Notes: generated from the sequence alone by a model not told the origin. A stretch of DNA of 64,000 bases from Rhyacophila brunnea (GCA_022495005.1 JAGYXB010000020.1:1364001-1428000), one strand, 5' to 3'. Counted from the stretch's first letter, positions 24,079-34,640 are shown. Numbers and translations: made by a program.

Positions 24079-25374
24079 CGAGGGTGGGTCAATAATTCCT
24101 TAGAAAAAAGCATTAAAACAGTTTTTTATTTTTGTATTTTTTTTTTATTTCTCAACATAATCTCCTTGGAGCTCAATACACTTGGTTAGACGTTTCTCAA
24201 TTTTTTTTAAACCGTCAGAAAAATAAGTTTCCGGAAGGTCCTCAAAATAAGCATTTGTCCGATCGATGACTTCTTCATTTGAAAAAAAACGTTGTCCACT
24301 TAGCCATTTTTTAAAGTTTGGGAAAAGGAAAAAGTCACTGGGGCTAAATCTGGCGAATACGGTGGGTGGTCGACCAATTCGAACTTCAATTCTTCAATTT
24401 TAGCCATTGATCGTAAACATGTGTGAACACGGGCATTGTCCTGATGAAAGAGGATTTTTTTCCTGTTTTAAATGAGGCCGTTTTTCTTCAATTTTGTTTT
24501 TTAGCTGGTCCAATAAAGATGCATAATAATCCCCTGTTATTGTTTTTCCTTTTTTCAAATAGTCAACGAAAATAATTTCACGTGCATCCCAAAATACAGT
24601 AGCCATAACCTTACCAGCTGATTTTACGGTTTTCGCCTTCTTTGGACATGGTTCGCCTTTCGCAATCCACTGCTTTGACTGTTCTTTCGTCTCGGGAGTA
24701 TAGTGGTGTATCCATGTTTCATCTACAGTCACAAAGCGACGAAAAAATTCATCCGGATTGCGTTGCATGAGCGACAACAGGGCTTTAGAGGCCACCACCC
24801 TATTGCGTTTATTGTCGACTGTGAGCAAACGCGGCACCATCTTGCAGAAATTTTTTCATGCCCAATTTGTCATGTAAAATAGAAATGACGCTACCTTTTG
24901 AGATCCCTGTAACCTCAATTATCTCACTCAACTTTAATCTTCGGTCACTTAACACCATATCGTGGATTTTATTGATCATTTCTGGTGTAGTCACCTCTAC
25001 AGGACGTCCTGAGCGTGGTTCATCCTTTGTTGATGTACGACCACGTTTAAATTCATTTAACCAGTTATAAATAGTTGCAAGTGAAGGAGCAGATATGCCG
25101 TGAACTAAATCCAACTCATTTTTTATTTCTTTTGCTGTTAACCCTTTTATATTAAAATGTTTAATAACAGCTCTAAACTCAATTTTCTCCATTTTCCATT
25201 TTTCCACAAGCAAATTTTTTTTTTAAATGTACGAGAAACACACAACAACCCGACCAATCTGATTGAAACTTCGCAGCATACTGAATCGGTAGTGCCGCTG
25301 CATGAAAACAAACCGCTTACAGTACTAGTCGCGCCACCTGTCGGCTTTTCTAAGGACTTATTGACCCACCCTCG
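24079..25374 (-). mobile_element. mariner element, 1,296 bp, inserted at TA
   Basis: The left end CGAGGGTGGGTCAATAATTC and the reverse complement of the right end CGAGGGTGGGTCAATAAGTC match at 28 of 29 bases over the longer TIR. TA lies immediately outside on both sides (24,077-24,078 and 25,375-25,376). The length is the usual 1.3 kb for a full mariner. It carries one transposase gene on the minus strand, now broken by frameshifts. It lies inside the hAT element. Nearly identical TIRs suggest it was a complete copy when it landed. Confidence 0.96.
24145..25192 (-). pseudogene. mariner transposase (DD34D type), three frameshifts
   Basis: Start ATG at 25,192 (MEKIEFRAV), stop TAA at 24,145-24,147. 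The total of 1,048 bases fits the family's ~345 residues. The N-terminal half has the paired helix-turn-helix region (ATIYNWLNEFKRGRTSTKDE and the SGRP linker). The catalytic part has VTVDETWIHHY with the first Asp, and then VFWDAREI. The second catalytic segment (FHQDNARVH) is readable only in a shifted frame, near 24,430. Shifts are seen near 24,855 (a T run), near 24,460 (an A run) and near 24,345 (after DLAP). All three are one-base changes, two of them in homopolymers. The gene is inactive as written unless some are sequencing errors. Confidence 0.93.
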
Positions 25375-25496
25375 TATATTTGAGCACCTGCATGAACTTA
25401 ATAAAACAATGCAAGGTCAGAATGAAAATATATTGACGTGCCCTGATAAATTAGAAGAAGTCAAAAGTAAAATGGAACTTTGGCAGAAGGAGTTAA

Positions 25497-26963
25497 CCCT
25501 TTATAGGACAACTTTTTTTTTTAAAGATATGTGCTTAATTATTTTTTTTATGTATTCTATATTCATTTTGATGAACAGAAAAATATTTTTTTTTTTAAAA
25601 TGTATATAGTTTTTTAGTAATTATCGATTTCCCAGCGGTCAGTTTTCTGACCGGTGTCCATTTAGGTAAAAAAAATATTTGTTCACAAAAAAAAAATTTA
25701 ATAATTTTTTTTAGGAAAAAATTATAATTTCTATTATTTCTGTAACAATAATAATTACTTTATCAATTTTATAGAAATTTCTCAAAATAATAAACATTTC
25801 TAAGGCCTTGTTGGCTTTTTCTTTTGTTCAGATAATTGATACGGCATAAAACACGGTATGCAAAGGGATACTTTGCAATTTGTTACTGAGGTTCGTATCA
25901 CTTTCAGCATAGTGCTGGAATAACCACATCTACGAAGTGTACATTTTTCTGGATAATGATTTGAATTGATATCGTCAGGAAATGGAGGTCGACCAACCCT
26001 TTTTCGTGAAGTAAAAGATCCTATCAGCTGATCGGCCAACTTGTTTCTAAAGTGAAGATGTGTAATAGGTTTTTTTTTCATTATCCAACACACATTGGTA
26101 TTCTGTTATTCCTTCAAATAATCTCAGGGATGCGTCTTTACCCATGTCTTCAAGGTCTTTCGCACTAAAACCTCCGCTTCTCCCATTTTCCATCCTCAGA
26201 CAATAAAAACAAAATTTTGTTCGGCAATATAGGCTTCTACTTATACATATAACATTCCATAACTATTTTATTTCATTCTGAGATATGTATTTCAAAAAAT
26301 TATTACAGTTTGAATGAAAACAAAAACAATTATTTTTACCCGCGATTTTTATGGAAAACATTTTTTCAAAGAATGACACATATCATCAAATAACTCGATA
26401 GCGACTAATTATCCACAAAAACTAACTAGTAATTGTAAAAGTTCACTATATTGTTATATGAAATTAGATGTGTTGTGGTTTAGAAATTATTTTTAGTGTT
26501 TATATTATGTAAATCAAAAAGGATCCAAATTATACAATTTGAGGTTAGATTTTCGACATGCCACTCAATAATTTGATATTATTTTACTATAACACATACA
26601 ATTTATAGGTGAAATACAAAAAACTATATATTTGTATGTATAGTATAAATGTGCATACTTTGTTTTCAGTAAACAAGTCACAATTTTCAAAAAACAAGAA
26701 CTTAAAAACACTGTTGTTGAAAAACTGGCAGCTATCATGTCGCTAAATGGACACCGGTCAGATAACTGACCGGGACACATTTTTCGTAATATACTCAATA
26801 TGTGCGAACTTCAGGGCGATTGGTCAGATTCAAGACCTCTGTGCATTATCTGAGAATGATTAAAACCCATAAGGGTGTTTATAACTTGTAAAATTATAGA
26901 AATATAGACCTTAATGTTGCCGGTCTCAAAACTATCCGTTTTTCGCTTATGACCTATAAAGGG
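25497..26963 (-). mobile_element. piggyBac-type element, ~1.47 kb, at a duplicated TTAA
   Basis: The left end is CCCTTTATAGG and the right end CCTATAAAGGG, an 11-bp TIR in the usual piggyBac CCC...GGG form. TTAA lies outside both ends (25,493-25,496 and 26,964-26,967). Subterminal inverted repeats follow: CGGTCAGTTTTCTGACCGG near 25,636 and CCGGTCAGATAACTGACCGG near 26,754, with GTGTCCATTT on the inner side of each; each is itself a palindrome. The interior holds a decayed minus-strand transposase end. The element is inserted in the hAT transposase gene, so it is younger than the hAT. Confidence 0.94.
25800..26093 (-). pseudogene. piggyBac transposase C-terminal remnant
   Basis: This minus-strand frame begins near CWIMKKKPITHLHFRNKLA, corresponding to the end of the DDE_Tnp_1_7 domain (N-x-W/F-I-L-Y-K-K... 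followed by a helix ending LADQLIG). It then has a basic, proline-containing linker (RKRVGRPPFP) and a cysteine-rich tail ending CKVSLCIPCFMPY, which matches the C-terminal cross-braced zinc finger of piggyBac transposases (C-x2-C with a final C-F..Y/H). The catalytic aspartates are not present in any frame I could follow, so most of the gene has been deleted or has decayed. Confidence 0.82.
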
Positions 26964-27893
26964 TTAAGACAAGGATCTCTACAATTGTTCCAAAGGAACT
27001 ACCAAACCACCATTGAAAACAAGCGATTAATTTTGGATCCGTCTCAAAAACATTTAACTTTGCTGCAAAAGAAATTTCATCAGTACTTTCATACAATAAA
27101 TGCGACAGGATACGAAACCCTTTTGCAACCAATGCCGAAAAGCGAGAAGCGCTTTTCCTATAAATTCGAGAGGAATTTGTTGAATTGATAAACGACGGGA
27201 CGCTAAAACTGAAGTTCGCCGATGTTCCATTTGCTATTTTCTGGATTTCGGTTAATAAAAAATATCCTCGGATTTCCGACAAAGTTATCGCAGTTCAGCT
27301 CCCATTTTCGAGTCAAAAAAGTCGCTTGCGGCGCTATTTTACTACGCTAGTAAGTATTAATATTTTAAAACATGTGATTGTAGGACACAATTTATTATTA
27401 TTGTATCAATACTCGACAAATATTTATTCCTAACCCGACAACTAACCATAATTATATAAATATAACCATACAAAAAATCGCTAAACATAAAATCAATACC
27501 ATTAATTTTACCTCGAACACTATTTGAAAAACGCTATTTTAGAGTATCATACTGTCTTTAACCTTAGCGATAGGTATGGGGGCCGCCAAAGATCTTGGGC
27601 TGGGGTCCCCCTTCAGGATGTGAAGGAGTCCATGTTTTGGTGTATAAATTGTTTTACGTGTGGTGTGCCGCGGAATTCTGGGAAGACCTTTGATGTGCCA
27701 TGGGTTGGAAAAGGTTGCGGAGCACTGCAATAGAGCACTTTAATCAGATAAACTCGTTGATTATTAATTTTGGATAATTATAGCAGTCTGCAAAACAAAC
27801 AATCAATCCTATAATGTTTGTAATCGGATTCCTTTTGACATTCTTAGAGCAACGTTTACATTCACATACCTACACCACATTTCATCATAAAAC

Positions 27894-27940
27894 ATATCTC
27901 TTGATAATGGCCTCTGCAACGAGCCCGAAACGTCGAGTAA
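27894..27940 (+). ncRNA. Hammerhead-ribozyme-like motif 1 (degenerate)
   Basis: The sequence reads CTTGATAAT, then GGCCTC, a short loop, GAGCCC, then GAAACGTCG. This fits the order of a minimal type I hammerhead core (CUGANGA, stem II, GAAAC, GUC). Stem II pairs at five of six positions. The CUGANGA box is imperfect and one extra U sits before stem II. Hammerheads with a nearly absent stem III are known in the long terminal repeats of Penelope-like elements. Decay makes catalytic activity doubtful here. Confidence 0.4.
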
Positions 27941-28103
27941 AGAAGGAAGAAGGAGACACGGTGAAAACCCAAGAATATACTACAATCAATCCTATAATAA
28001 TAAAACTACTATTTTACTATTGTTATTCGTTATTTATAAGTTATAACATCCAAATCACGCTTTAGCAAACACACACTGACGCCTTTGGTGAGTACCTATA
28101 CAC

Positions 28104-28142
28104 AGCGCCTGAAGATGCCGAAAGGCGAAACCCGGGTCGCAA
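28104..28142 (+). ncRNA. Hammerhead-ribozyme-like motif 2
   Basis: The sequence reads GCGC-CTGAAGA-T-GCC-GAAA-GGC-GAAAC-CCGGGTC-GC. CTGAAGA matches the CUGANGA box, GCC/GGC with a GAAA tetraloop forms stem II, GAAAC is the second core strand, and CCCGGGTC allows a very short stem III before the expected GUC-type cleavage site. Only two stem I base pairs (GC/GC) are clear. There is one unpaired U before stem II, as in motif 1. Both motifs lie ~200 bp apart in the same orientation, as expected for tandem terminal repeats of a Penelope-like element, but no reverse transcriptase is visible nearby. Confidence 0.5.
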
Positions 28143-28689
28143 AAATCGACGCAAATGGAATAGTACAAAACTTGCATCCATTAGAATTTAAATTCAAATT
28201 CCATCAAGTACCTTCGGTCGATAGTATTAATATCAAAGAGTTTGTCTTTTATCCTTCCTCTTCAAAGATGATTTTATTGGTAGGTATACCTCAAAAGCAT
28301 CAATTCCAACCGGCACGGATTTTGAGTCTAAATAAATTAGTAAGTAGATTAGGTATTAAATTCTTCACTATCTATGTAATTTGTTCAGATTGTTGTTTAA
28401 TATGACTGACATTAATTAGGTACATCGCATATTGTAGGCACAAAAGTTGGTCACGAAGTTTAGTGGTCACCTGTGTTCACAATAATATATTATGCTGTTG
28501 GTTGGTTGGCATGGTATTAGAATTAGACAATAATACGTCGACGTTGTGGTTTCATTATCTACGTTAAATTTATAACAACCAACAGCCTCGATTGAATTCA
28601 ATTTTATGATATGTGCTGAATTTCGCAGTATTATCTCTTCGTTCACGTCCGCCATACGTGAGTAGACTACCGAAGATAAATTTGCACTA

Positions 28690-28890
28690 TTTAGGAAACC
28701 TGTAGTAAGAGGCCATCCATGGACTTGAAACCGTATGCAGTTTAGATCCGTGTGCCCATACTAAACTTATGATTTTTGTTCATGAAAATATATTTTCTCT
28801 GAATGTGTAAGTGTACGATATAAACGGATACGATCAGATGCTTATAATATAGTTTGTGAAAATATATTTCCAAGAACAGAAAAGATAAGA
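28690..28890. repeat. Diverged relative of one arm of the 6.2-6.7 kb foldback
   Basis: Words such as GAGGCCAT..ATGGA, GTGAAACCG-like TTGAAACCGTATGC, GTGCCCATACTAAACTTATG and TTCATGAAAATATATT correspond to the reverse complement of 6,450-6,530 (CATAAGTTTAGTATGGCAC and neighbours). The second half is weaker. This shows the foldback belongs to a dispersed family. Confidence 0.65.
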
Positions 28891-29964
28891 GTTGTTTGTA
28901 TTACACCAATTGGAAGTTCTTATTTTCCGCTGATATTTATTTCTATTCGCCTCCCGTTCATATTCATTCACCTATTCAAGTTATTACATTAATTATATCG
29001 ACGAAAACTTATTTATAAATAGCTTTTGAACTTATTCTAAAAATATCCCGACTAAATGCGGTAAATATGGAAAATGATAATATACTTACTAGGTTTTTCT
29101 TGTGTCTCGTTCACGCCAAGCGATAGGTTTACTTTCCATCCCTCTCCCCCTGTTGCTCGGCAACCGTATGGTGGCGAGTGGCGTGTGACGTGCGTCATGG
29201 GACGTTAACCTATAAAATAGTAGACGTAATCTATTTTTTAGTAATTACTATTGTAGGTACATTTTTATTTTTAAAACTTTGGTTTGGAACCAAAAGGTCA
29301 TGGATTTTTTACATAGTCTCTAGTAGTAGTATTCGGCGTAATGGCGATCTTCGCCTGGTTTCATAAACATTTTGATTTAAATTTATTTCTAGTGCAGGTG
29401 TCTTATTTTTTTTATGACTGTTTTTCATATAAACAATATAGAATACATACTAATTAATGGGTAATAACTCACAATTCGGAAAACCCAAAGACTTTGAAAT
29501 ACCGACCATCCAAAAAACCATGCTCACACTATAAACCACTTGTAGGTTACACATGTGACCCACAGGGCAGGTCGTAGTGATTTGTAGGTGAGCATGTCAC
29601 CAGTTGTTACAACTGCAAGCCTTGTTTTTAACGCTAGAATCAAAGCTTGGAGTGTACGGGTATGGGGATGTCCTTGGAAGAGTGCGGTGGTACGTACGAA
29701 ATGTTCTCGATGGCGCCGGTTATAGTAATATAATATAGACTTTCCGAACTCGGCAGCGAATCATATCCGCCCGGCCGGAGAGCGAGGTTACTACCGATGG
29801 CTGTGGTTAGTGGTTGCGTCTGCGCGCAGCTCAAATTCAAAATAATTTATCACTTTGAATTAAATTAAAAGACAATGCATACGCTGACAGAATTAGAAAT
29901 CATTATCAGTAAGTTATTTATGTACTCCAACCGCAAGAATGACACTTAGGTCAATAAATTAATG

Positions 29965-30075
29965 TTTGGTTAGACAAGCGATATATGTATGTTCGAATCC
30001 CACGCTGTCCAAACTCGAAGACGTATCTAATGAGTATTTTTCTGAAGGTTTTCCAAATAATTACTTTAATCTTTC
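29965..30075 (+). repeat. tRNA-derived SINE-like copy
   Basis: TTTGGTTAGACAAG resembles an A box (TGGTTAGA), and TGTTCGAATCCCACGCTG resembles a tRNA B box (GTTCGAATCC). The anticodon region is missing or diverged. The following body, ATCTAATGAGTATTTTTCTGAAGGTTTT, resembles the sequence after the similar head at 43,690 (CTAGTAGTTATATATTTCTCCGAGGTGTTTT). A shared head and tail point to one SINE family rather than a tRNA gene. Confidence 0.6.
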
Positions 30076-31869
30076 GCAATCATTGGGTATCAACAGATAT
30101 ATGTACTACCTCGACCAAAGGTAGTGTCACATTAAAAATAATATTCAGCTAATGAGCGTGTATGTACCTCTATTTGAATTCTCTCTAGTGTTTAATTTTT
30201 CGTTTATAGTGCCCAATTCGGCTTATTTTAACAACCACAACACGCAACCCTATCAACTGTTATTTTATGTTAATAAAAAAACTCACCCCAAACCAATTTA
30301 ACAATCATGCTATTTTGAATTTGGTTACAAAATTATTGTAAAGCACCCCTAAATTGTATAAAAATAAACTAAATTTAATCACGATATTTTTTTCCTAGAA
30401 TTTCTTTTGCATTTTTCGATCAGGCTGCGTCTAGACGAGAGGGCAATCATATAAGAATTTCTCTTTAAATTACAAGAATAATAATATTTTCCACACATTA
30501 ATGTGAATTCTCCGCAAAGCAACACGCAGCTCGGGGGAAATTGCCCGGTTTAGGTTTGAGTTCATTGCCGCTTGCTCGCCCATTAGGAAAATGCCCCTTT
30601 TGGCGCCTCTGCGACGGCGTTGGAAATCTTAGTTTTCAAGAAAGAGCCTCCAAAATAATAACGAGGAGCTAGAGAGCTAACGAGTATAAGTGCACCGGTC
30701 ACCAAGTTGAGTTAATCTTTTTCAATGTTAAATATGCGACTGTAAATCCTATTTGACTGTTTTCCACGTTCTGCAATGCCTATTCTCAAATAATGATCCA
30801 TTATTAGCTATTACTTACTACTCCATATTGAAATATCTGTATGTTTATTAATATTTTAGTTTTTTTTAATGAGGAGACAAGCCATGCCGAAACATTCTAA
30901 TAACAATAACTTTAATAATTAATAAATGGTAATAATAATCAATAAAGTCAATGTTGGTTAATGTTTATTCTTTCCACACCATAAAGGCACAATATGGGTA
31001 AGACCATCGCCATGTAACAAACAAGGTGCTTAGAATGTAGCGTTCTTTGAAAGACGGATAGTTAAAAGGAACAGTCTTTAGAGGTATTATTGATACTTAA
31101 ACCCTATTTCGCAATGTACATATAAGTTATGCGTGCGGTCGTTTTATTTAAATTTAAAAAAAGTTAAAATAAATTATTTATCATACCGAAACCACAACCT
31201 TCGATAAAATCCTGACGTGGACGCCAAATTCGCCGAAGATTCAAATTCGTTTGGACCCGAATTAAGACGTGTAATGGCTTATAACATTTTTAATGCAAGT
31301 GTCACATGAGCTAAAATGAAAACTAATGCACATCGACCGTCCGCCGGTGCAGCAAAAGCAGCTAACGTCGGTGTGCAGAGGGAGGCTGGAACTGTGGGTG
31401 AAATATGACACATAAACTATTTAAATTTACACATTTTTATCAGAGAATACATATTTAATCTTGGAGGAATTCACTCTTCAAAGGGAGTACCTATAACATG
31501 ACTAGTGACGAAACTGGTTATGTTGTGTTACAAGTGTCTTATTTATTTCATTTCCACCGACGATTGATAAATAGGACTACCATAAATTTTCTTTTGGCGG
31601 TTGGCATGTGATGATTTCCATTTTCTCGCTCACTTCGTAAAATTCTCTTTCGATTTTCAGCAGAACGAGTAAAGAAAATTGCATATCTCGAGAGAAAACT
31701 TTTTTCCGGGTAGAAAACGTGATAGTATCACCGTTTGCTTTCATCGACTGCTTGAATGGAAAACTGACAGTTTTTATCCTGTTACTGGTAATACTAATAT
31801 CGCAGTTAGTTAGTGCATTCAAAAATATGGAAGGCCTCCCTGTCTTACAAAGGCAAATCAACCCCAAAA
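30076..31869. other. Non-coding stretch, no supported gene
   Basis: AT-rich with a more GC-rich patch at 30,530-30,630. No convincing frame: the minus-strand frame at 31,577-31,867 has no recognisable domain. No TIR pairs were detected. Confidence 0.4.
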
Positions 31870-33293
31870 TCTAATATATAAAAATTAATATTTGTGTGTT
31901 TGTGTGTTTGTTTGTTCGTATTTAATGCGCAGCCATACCGTTCAACCGATTGCGATAAAACTTTGTAAACTTATTGCTTGCACTTGCGGGAAGAGTATAG
32001 GCTATACACATATATAAAAATGAATGTCTGTCTGTCTGTATGTCTGTGTGTCTGTCCCGTATGCGTTCCTATACCATTCATCCGATTGCAATGAAATTTT
32101 GGTAAGTGGTTGTATGCACACCCATGAAGGTTTCTGAATTAGAAAAATCATCATCTTCTTCTTCTTCTTCGTTCTATCTTCTTTTATTCGTATGGTTCCT
32201 ATACCGTTCATCCGATTGCAATAAAATTTTCGTCAATAACTGTGCCAACACCCGCGAAGGTTTCTGAATTAGTAAAACCATCTTCTTCTTCTTCTTCTTC
32301 ATTCTATCTTCTTTTATTCGTATGGTCAGTTGTGATGCGCATGCCTACGAAGATTTCTGATTTAGAAAATCATCTTCTTCTACTATTCGTATGGTTCCTA
32401 TACCATTCATCCGATTGCGATGAAACTTTTGTCAGTTGTTATGCGCACACCTACAAAGGTTTCTGAATTAGAAAAATTATCATCTTCTTCTTCTTCATCA
32501 TTCTATTTTCTTTTATTCGTATGATTCCTATACCATTCATCCGATTGCGACGAAACTTTCGTCAGTTATTGTACACACACCCGCAAAGGTTTCTAAATTA
32601 GAAAAACCATATTTTTCTACTTCTTCTTCATTATATCTTCTTTTATTCGTATGGTTCCTGTACCATTCATCCGATTGCGATGAAACCTTCGTCAGTTGTT
32701 GTGGTAACACCCGCAAAGGTTTCTGAATAAGTACAACTATCTTCTTCATCATTCTATCTTCTGTTATTTGTATGGTCCCTATACCATTGATCCGATTGCG
32801 ATGAAACTTTCGTTAATGGTTGTGCCAATACCTGCGAAGGTTTCTGAATTAGTACAACCATATTCTTCTTCTTCTTTATTATATCTTATGGTTCCTATAC
32901 GTTATACATTATTCTTTATACTTTATACATTATTCGTATGGTTCCTATACCATTCATCCGATTGCGATGAAACTTTTGTCAGTTGTTATGCACACACCTG
33001 CAAAGGTTTCTAAATTTGTATTATATAAAATACAACGTTTATTGTTTATTTGTTCCATGCAATTTTGATTTTTTTTACTACATATTAATAACGTTTGCAT
33101 ATTTTGGATTCGATTTTAATTTAGTGGTCTTTTGTTTGACTTTTACTCCTATTAGAATTATTTTCATATTGCCATATTGTATAACACAGATATTTTAATA
33201 TTAAAAAAATAATTAACTCTTATTATTTTGTAAATATCTAAGATAAATATAACCACAAACCGACCCTGTGCGAAGCCGGGTACTTCAGCTAGT
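31870..33293 (+). mobile_element. Helitron-like non-autonomous element with internal minisatellite
   Basis: The left end TCTAATATATAAAA follows an A, and the right end is GCGAAGCCGGGTACTTCAGC followed by TAGT, giving the terminal CTAGT expected of Helitrons (CTRRT) after a short GC-rich stem. The 5' TC and the 'TCTAATATATAAAAAT ... TGTCTGTCTGTCTG ... CCATTCATCCGATTGC ... GAAGCCGGGTAC' layout is widespread in insect Helitron families. The base after CTAGT is A rather than the expected T, so the right boundary is slightly uncertain. There is no Rep/helicase gene. The body is largely a tandem repeat. Confidence 0.78.
32060..33015 (+). repeat. Minisatellite of ~120-130-bp units rich in CTT
   Basis: The phrase CCTATACCATTCATCCGATT or a close variant recurs near 32,068, 32,198, 32,395, 32,528, 32,658, 32,778 and 32,947. 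Each is followed by GCGATGAAACTTTCGTCAGT, an ACACCCGCAAAGGTTTCTGA phrase and a (CTT)n tract ending TTTTATTCGTATGG. Spacing varies from about 120 to 200 bases because some copies have lost or gained a sub-part. (CTT)n length also varies. Frames through this region translate the repeat and are not genes. Confidence 0.9.
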
Positions 33294-34369
33294 AGTTAAT
33301 AAAAAAAAAAAAACCTATGCATATTATTTACCTTGACATTCTACATTATATTCTATTATATGGTAGGTAGGTATTTGCATTGCGCTATACTTTTTAAAAT
33401 TCTTTCTTTTTAAAATTTAATGTATTTAGTATTTGATAGCGTTATATACGTATTAAAATCGTAATCGAATTTGATGTCAATACTGTTAATGAATTTAATT
33501 ATCAGCACAAACTCACTGGATTCTTTTTATAGGTTAAATAATTTTGAAGTTGAGCCACTTTTAGTCAGTGCCTTGTTGAATTGGAAACCATATAATAATA
33601 AATGTACGTGGCCAATACTCTGATGAAGTTTCTACAACCTAGTGTTCCTAGTACCTACCTACAGGAAGTTTTTCGTTTTTTTTTTATTGAATCTCTTACT
33701 ATAATATAAGCATGAGTTAGCTACTAGGTACGTTTACGCTTTTATCATTTTACTAAGATTGTGACGCCGAGGAGCTTTGATAGTGTCATTGATATGCACG
33801 CATTCATGCAGATAGAAACTAATCAGAACCTTGAATACAAAACGTTATACATATTATTAACATTTTCAACTCAATTGAGTGTAGGCTACGTATAATTATC
33901 TGGTAATTTTTTATAATATGCCAATAATTATAATGTGCATGTCGTTTAATCTTTTCGAGGGATGCATCGCTCAAGTTACTTAGTGGTAATTCATATATTA
34001 CGTAACTGTGATATAAGGGGTTGAAAGAGAGCAAATATAGTGTAAGAAATGGATTACTAATAGATTTCCAAATCACGATATTATTAGAGGGGTGATAATT
34101 TATAATGGAAAAATCGTGTTGAGTGGACGGCAATTAATAATTTAAATGGTGTTAATTAATGTCACATTGCTTAATTATTACTTGACGTAGCGTATGCGAA
34201 ATATTTTCCTATTTATGGCCTTCGATACTGTTTGATTTCTGCATAAATTTGTCAAATTATGAAAACGTTTCGATACCAACAGAAACAACAATAGCGTTTG
34301 AACTATGGTATAGAATTATAGATATAATATTATGACGTGTTCTGGAATCCCGCGTTATAATAGCCTAGG

Positions 34370-34640
34370 AACCAGTTGAACGGCTCTAGCCCCGCTCGCG
34401 GAGTAGTGTAGTAGGCGGCAGGCGCCTATCCGCCGGGAAGCGGGCTCGTTCGGCTGTAGGGCGGACAAAGAACTCGCTGCCGTATCGATCGGGGCTTTAC
34501 CACCCTCTCGCTTTTCACTGCGTGCTCACCGCTACTGTGTACATATTTTCTACTAACGAATGCTAACCATAGCCACTGCGATTTCTCTGCGTGCTCATTC
34601 TCCTACCTGTCTCGCCTACGGTCTGTCCGCGCAAAGCTCG
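34370..34640. promoter_or_regulatory. CpG-rich block, possible promoter or untranslated first exon
   Basis: This ~270-bp block is far more GC- and CpG-rich than its surroundings (for example CCCCGCTCGCGGAG, GGCGCCTATCCGCCGGGAAG, GCCTACGGTCTGTCCGCG). The word CTGCGTGCTCA occurs twice (near 34,518 and 34,590). No coding frame is present. In an AT-rich insect genome such a block can mark a promoter or 5' untranslated exon, and the adducin gene downstream lacks a visible first exon. This is an inference; a decayed mobile element is the alternative. Confidence 0.3.

Larger units (their letters stand above)
25377..27360 (+). pseudogene. hAT transposase C-terminal remnant, split by the piggyBac insertion
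   Basis: The part at 25,377-25,492 encodes IFEHLHELNKTMQGQNENIL and continues to WQKEL. The part after the piggyBac (26,968 onward) continues in frame with RQGSLQLFQRNYQ when one TTAA is counted once, so the reading frame runs through the empty site. A one-base shift near 27,170 leads to LINDGTLKLKFADVPFAIFW and then KYPRISDKVIAVQLPFSS. These match, in order, the 'ADIF..LN.LN..LQG' segment and the C-terminal 'FW..V..EYP.i...Al.lL.pF.s' dimerisation region of ZBED5/SCAND3-type hAT transposases. The catalytic N-terminal half is absent. Confidence 0.85.
23995..27727 (+). mobile_element. hAT element carrying nested mariner and piggyBac insertions
   Basis: The left terminus CAGTGCTCCGCAACC (23,995-24,009) and the right terminus GGTTGCGGAGCACTG (27,713-27,727) are perfect 15-bp inverted repeats. 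Both sides are flanked by CAATAGAG (23,987-23,994 and 27,728-27,735), a perfect 8-bp hAT target duplication. A second shared word, GTGTGCCGCG, occurs near each end. The element's own sequence is 23,995-24,076, 25,375-25,492 and 26,968-27,727, about 1 kb. It encodes the C-terminal part of a ZBED5/SCAND3/FAM200-like hAT transposase; the N-terminal part, including any BED finger, is gone, deleted at or before the mariner insertion. Confidence 0.95.

Noticed and set aside
25157..25609. 150-codon plus-strand frame as a single gene
   Set aside because: It runs from mariner non-coding sequence across the mariner end into hAT transposase and then into the piggyBac. Only the hAT part is protein-derived; the rest is accidental.
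32002..33013. Several 70-80-codon frames between 32.0 and 33.0 kb
   Set aside because: They are translations of the CTT-rich minisatellite on both strands, repeating the same peptides.
31990..33300. CRISPR-like array
   Set aside because: The repeats are ~120-bp contiguous units with microsatellite tails, not short repeats with unique spacers, and the genome is eukaryotic.
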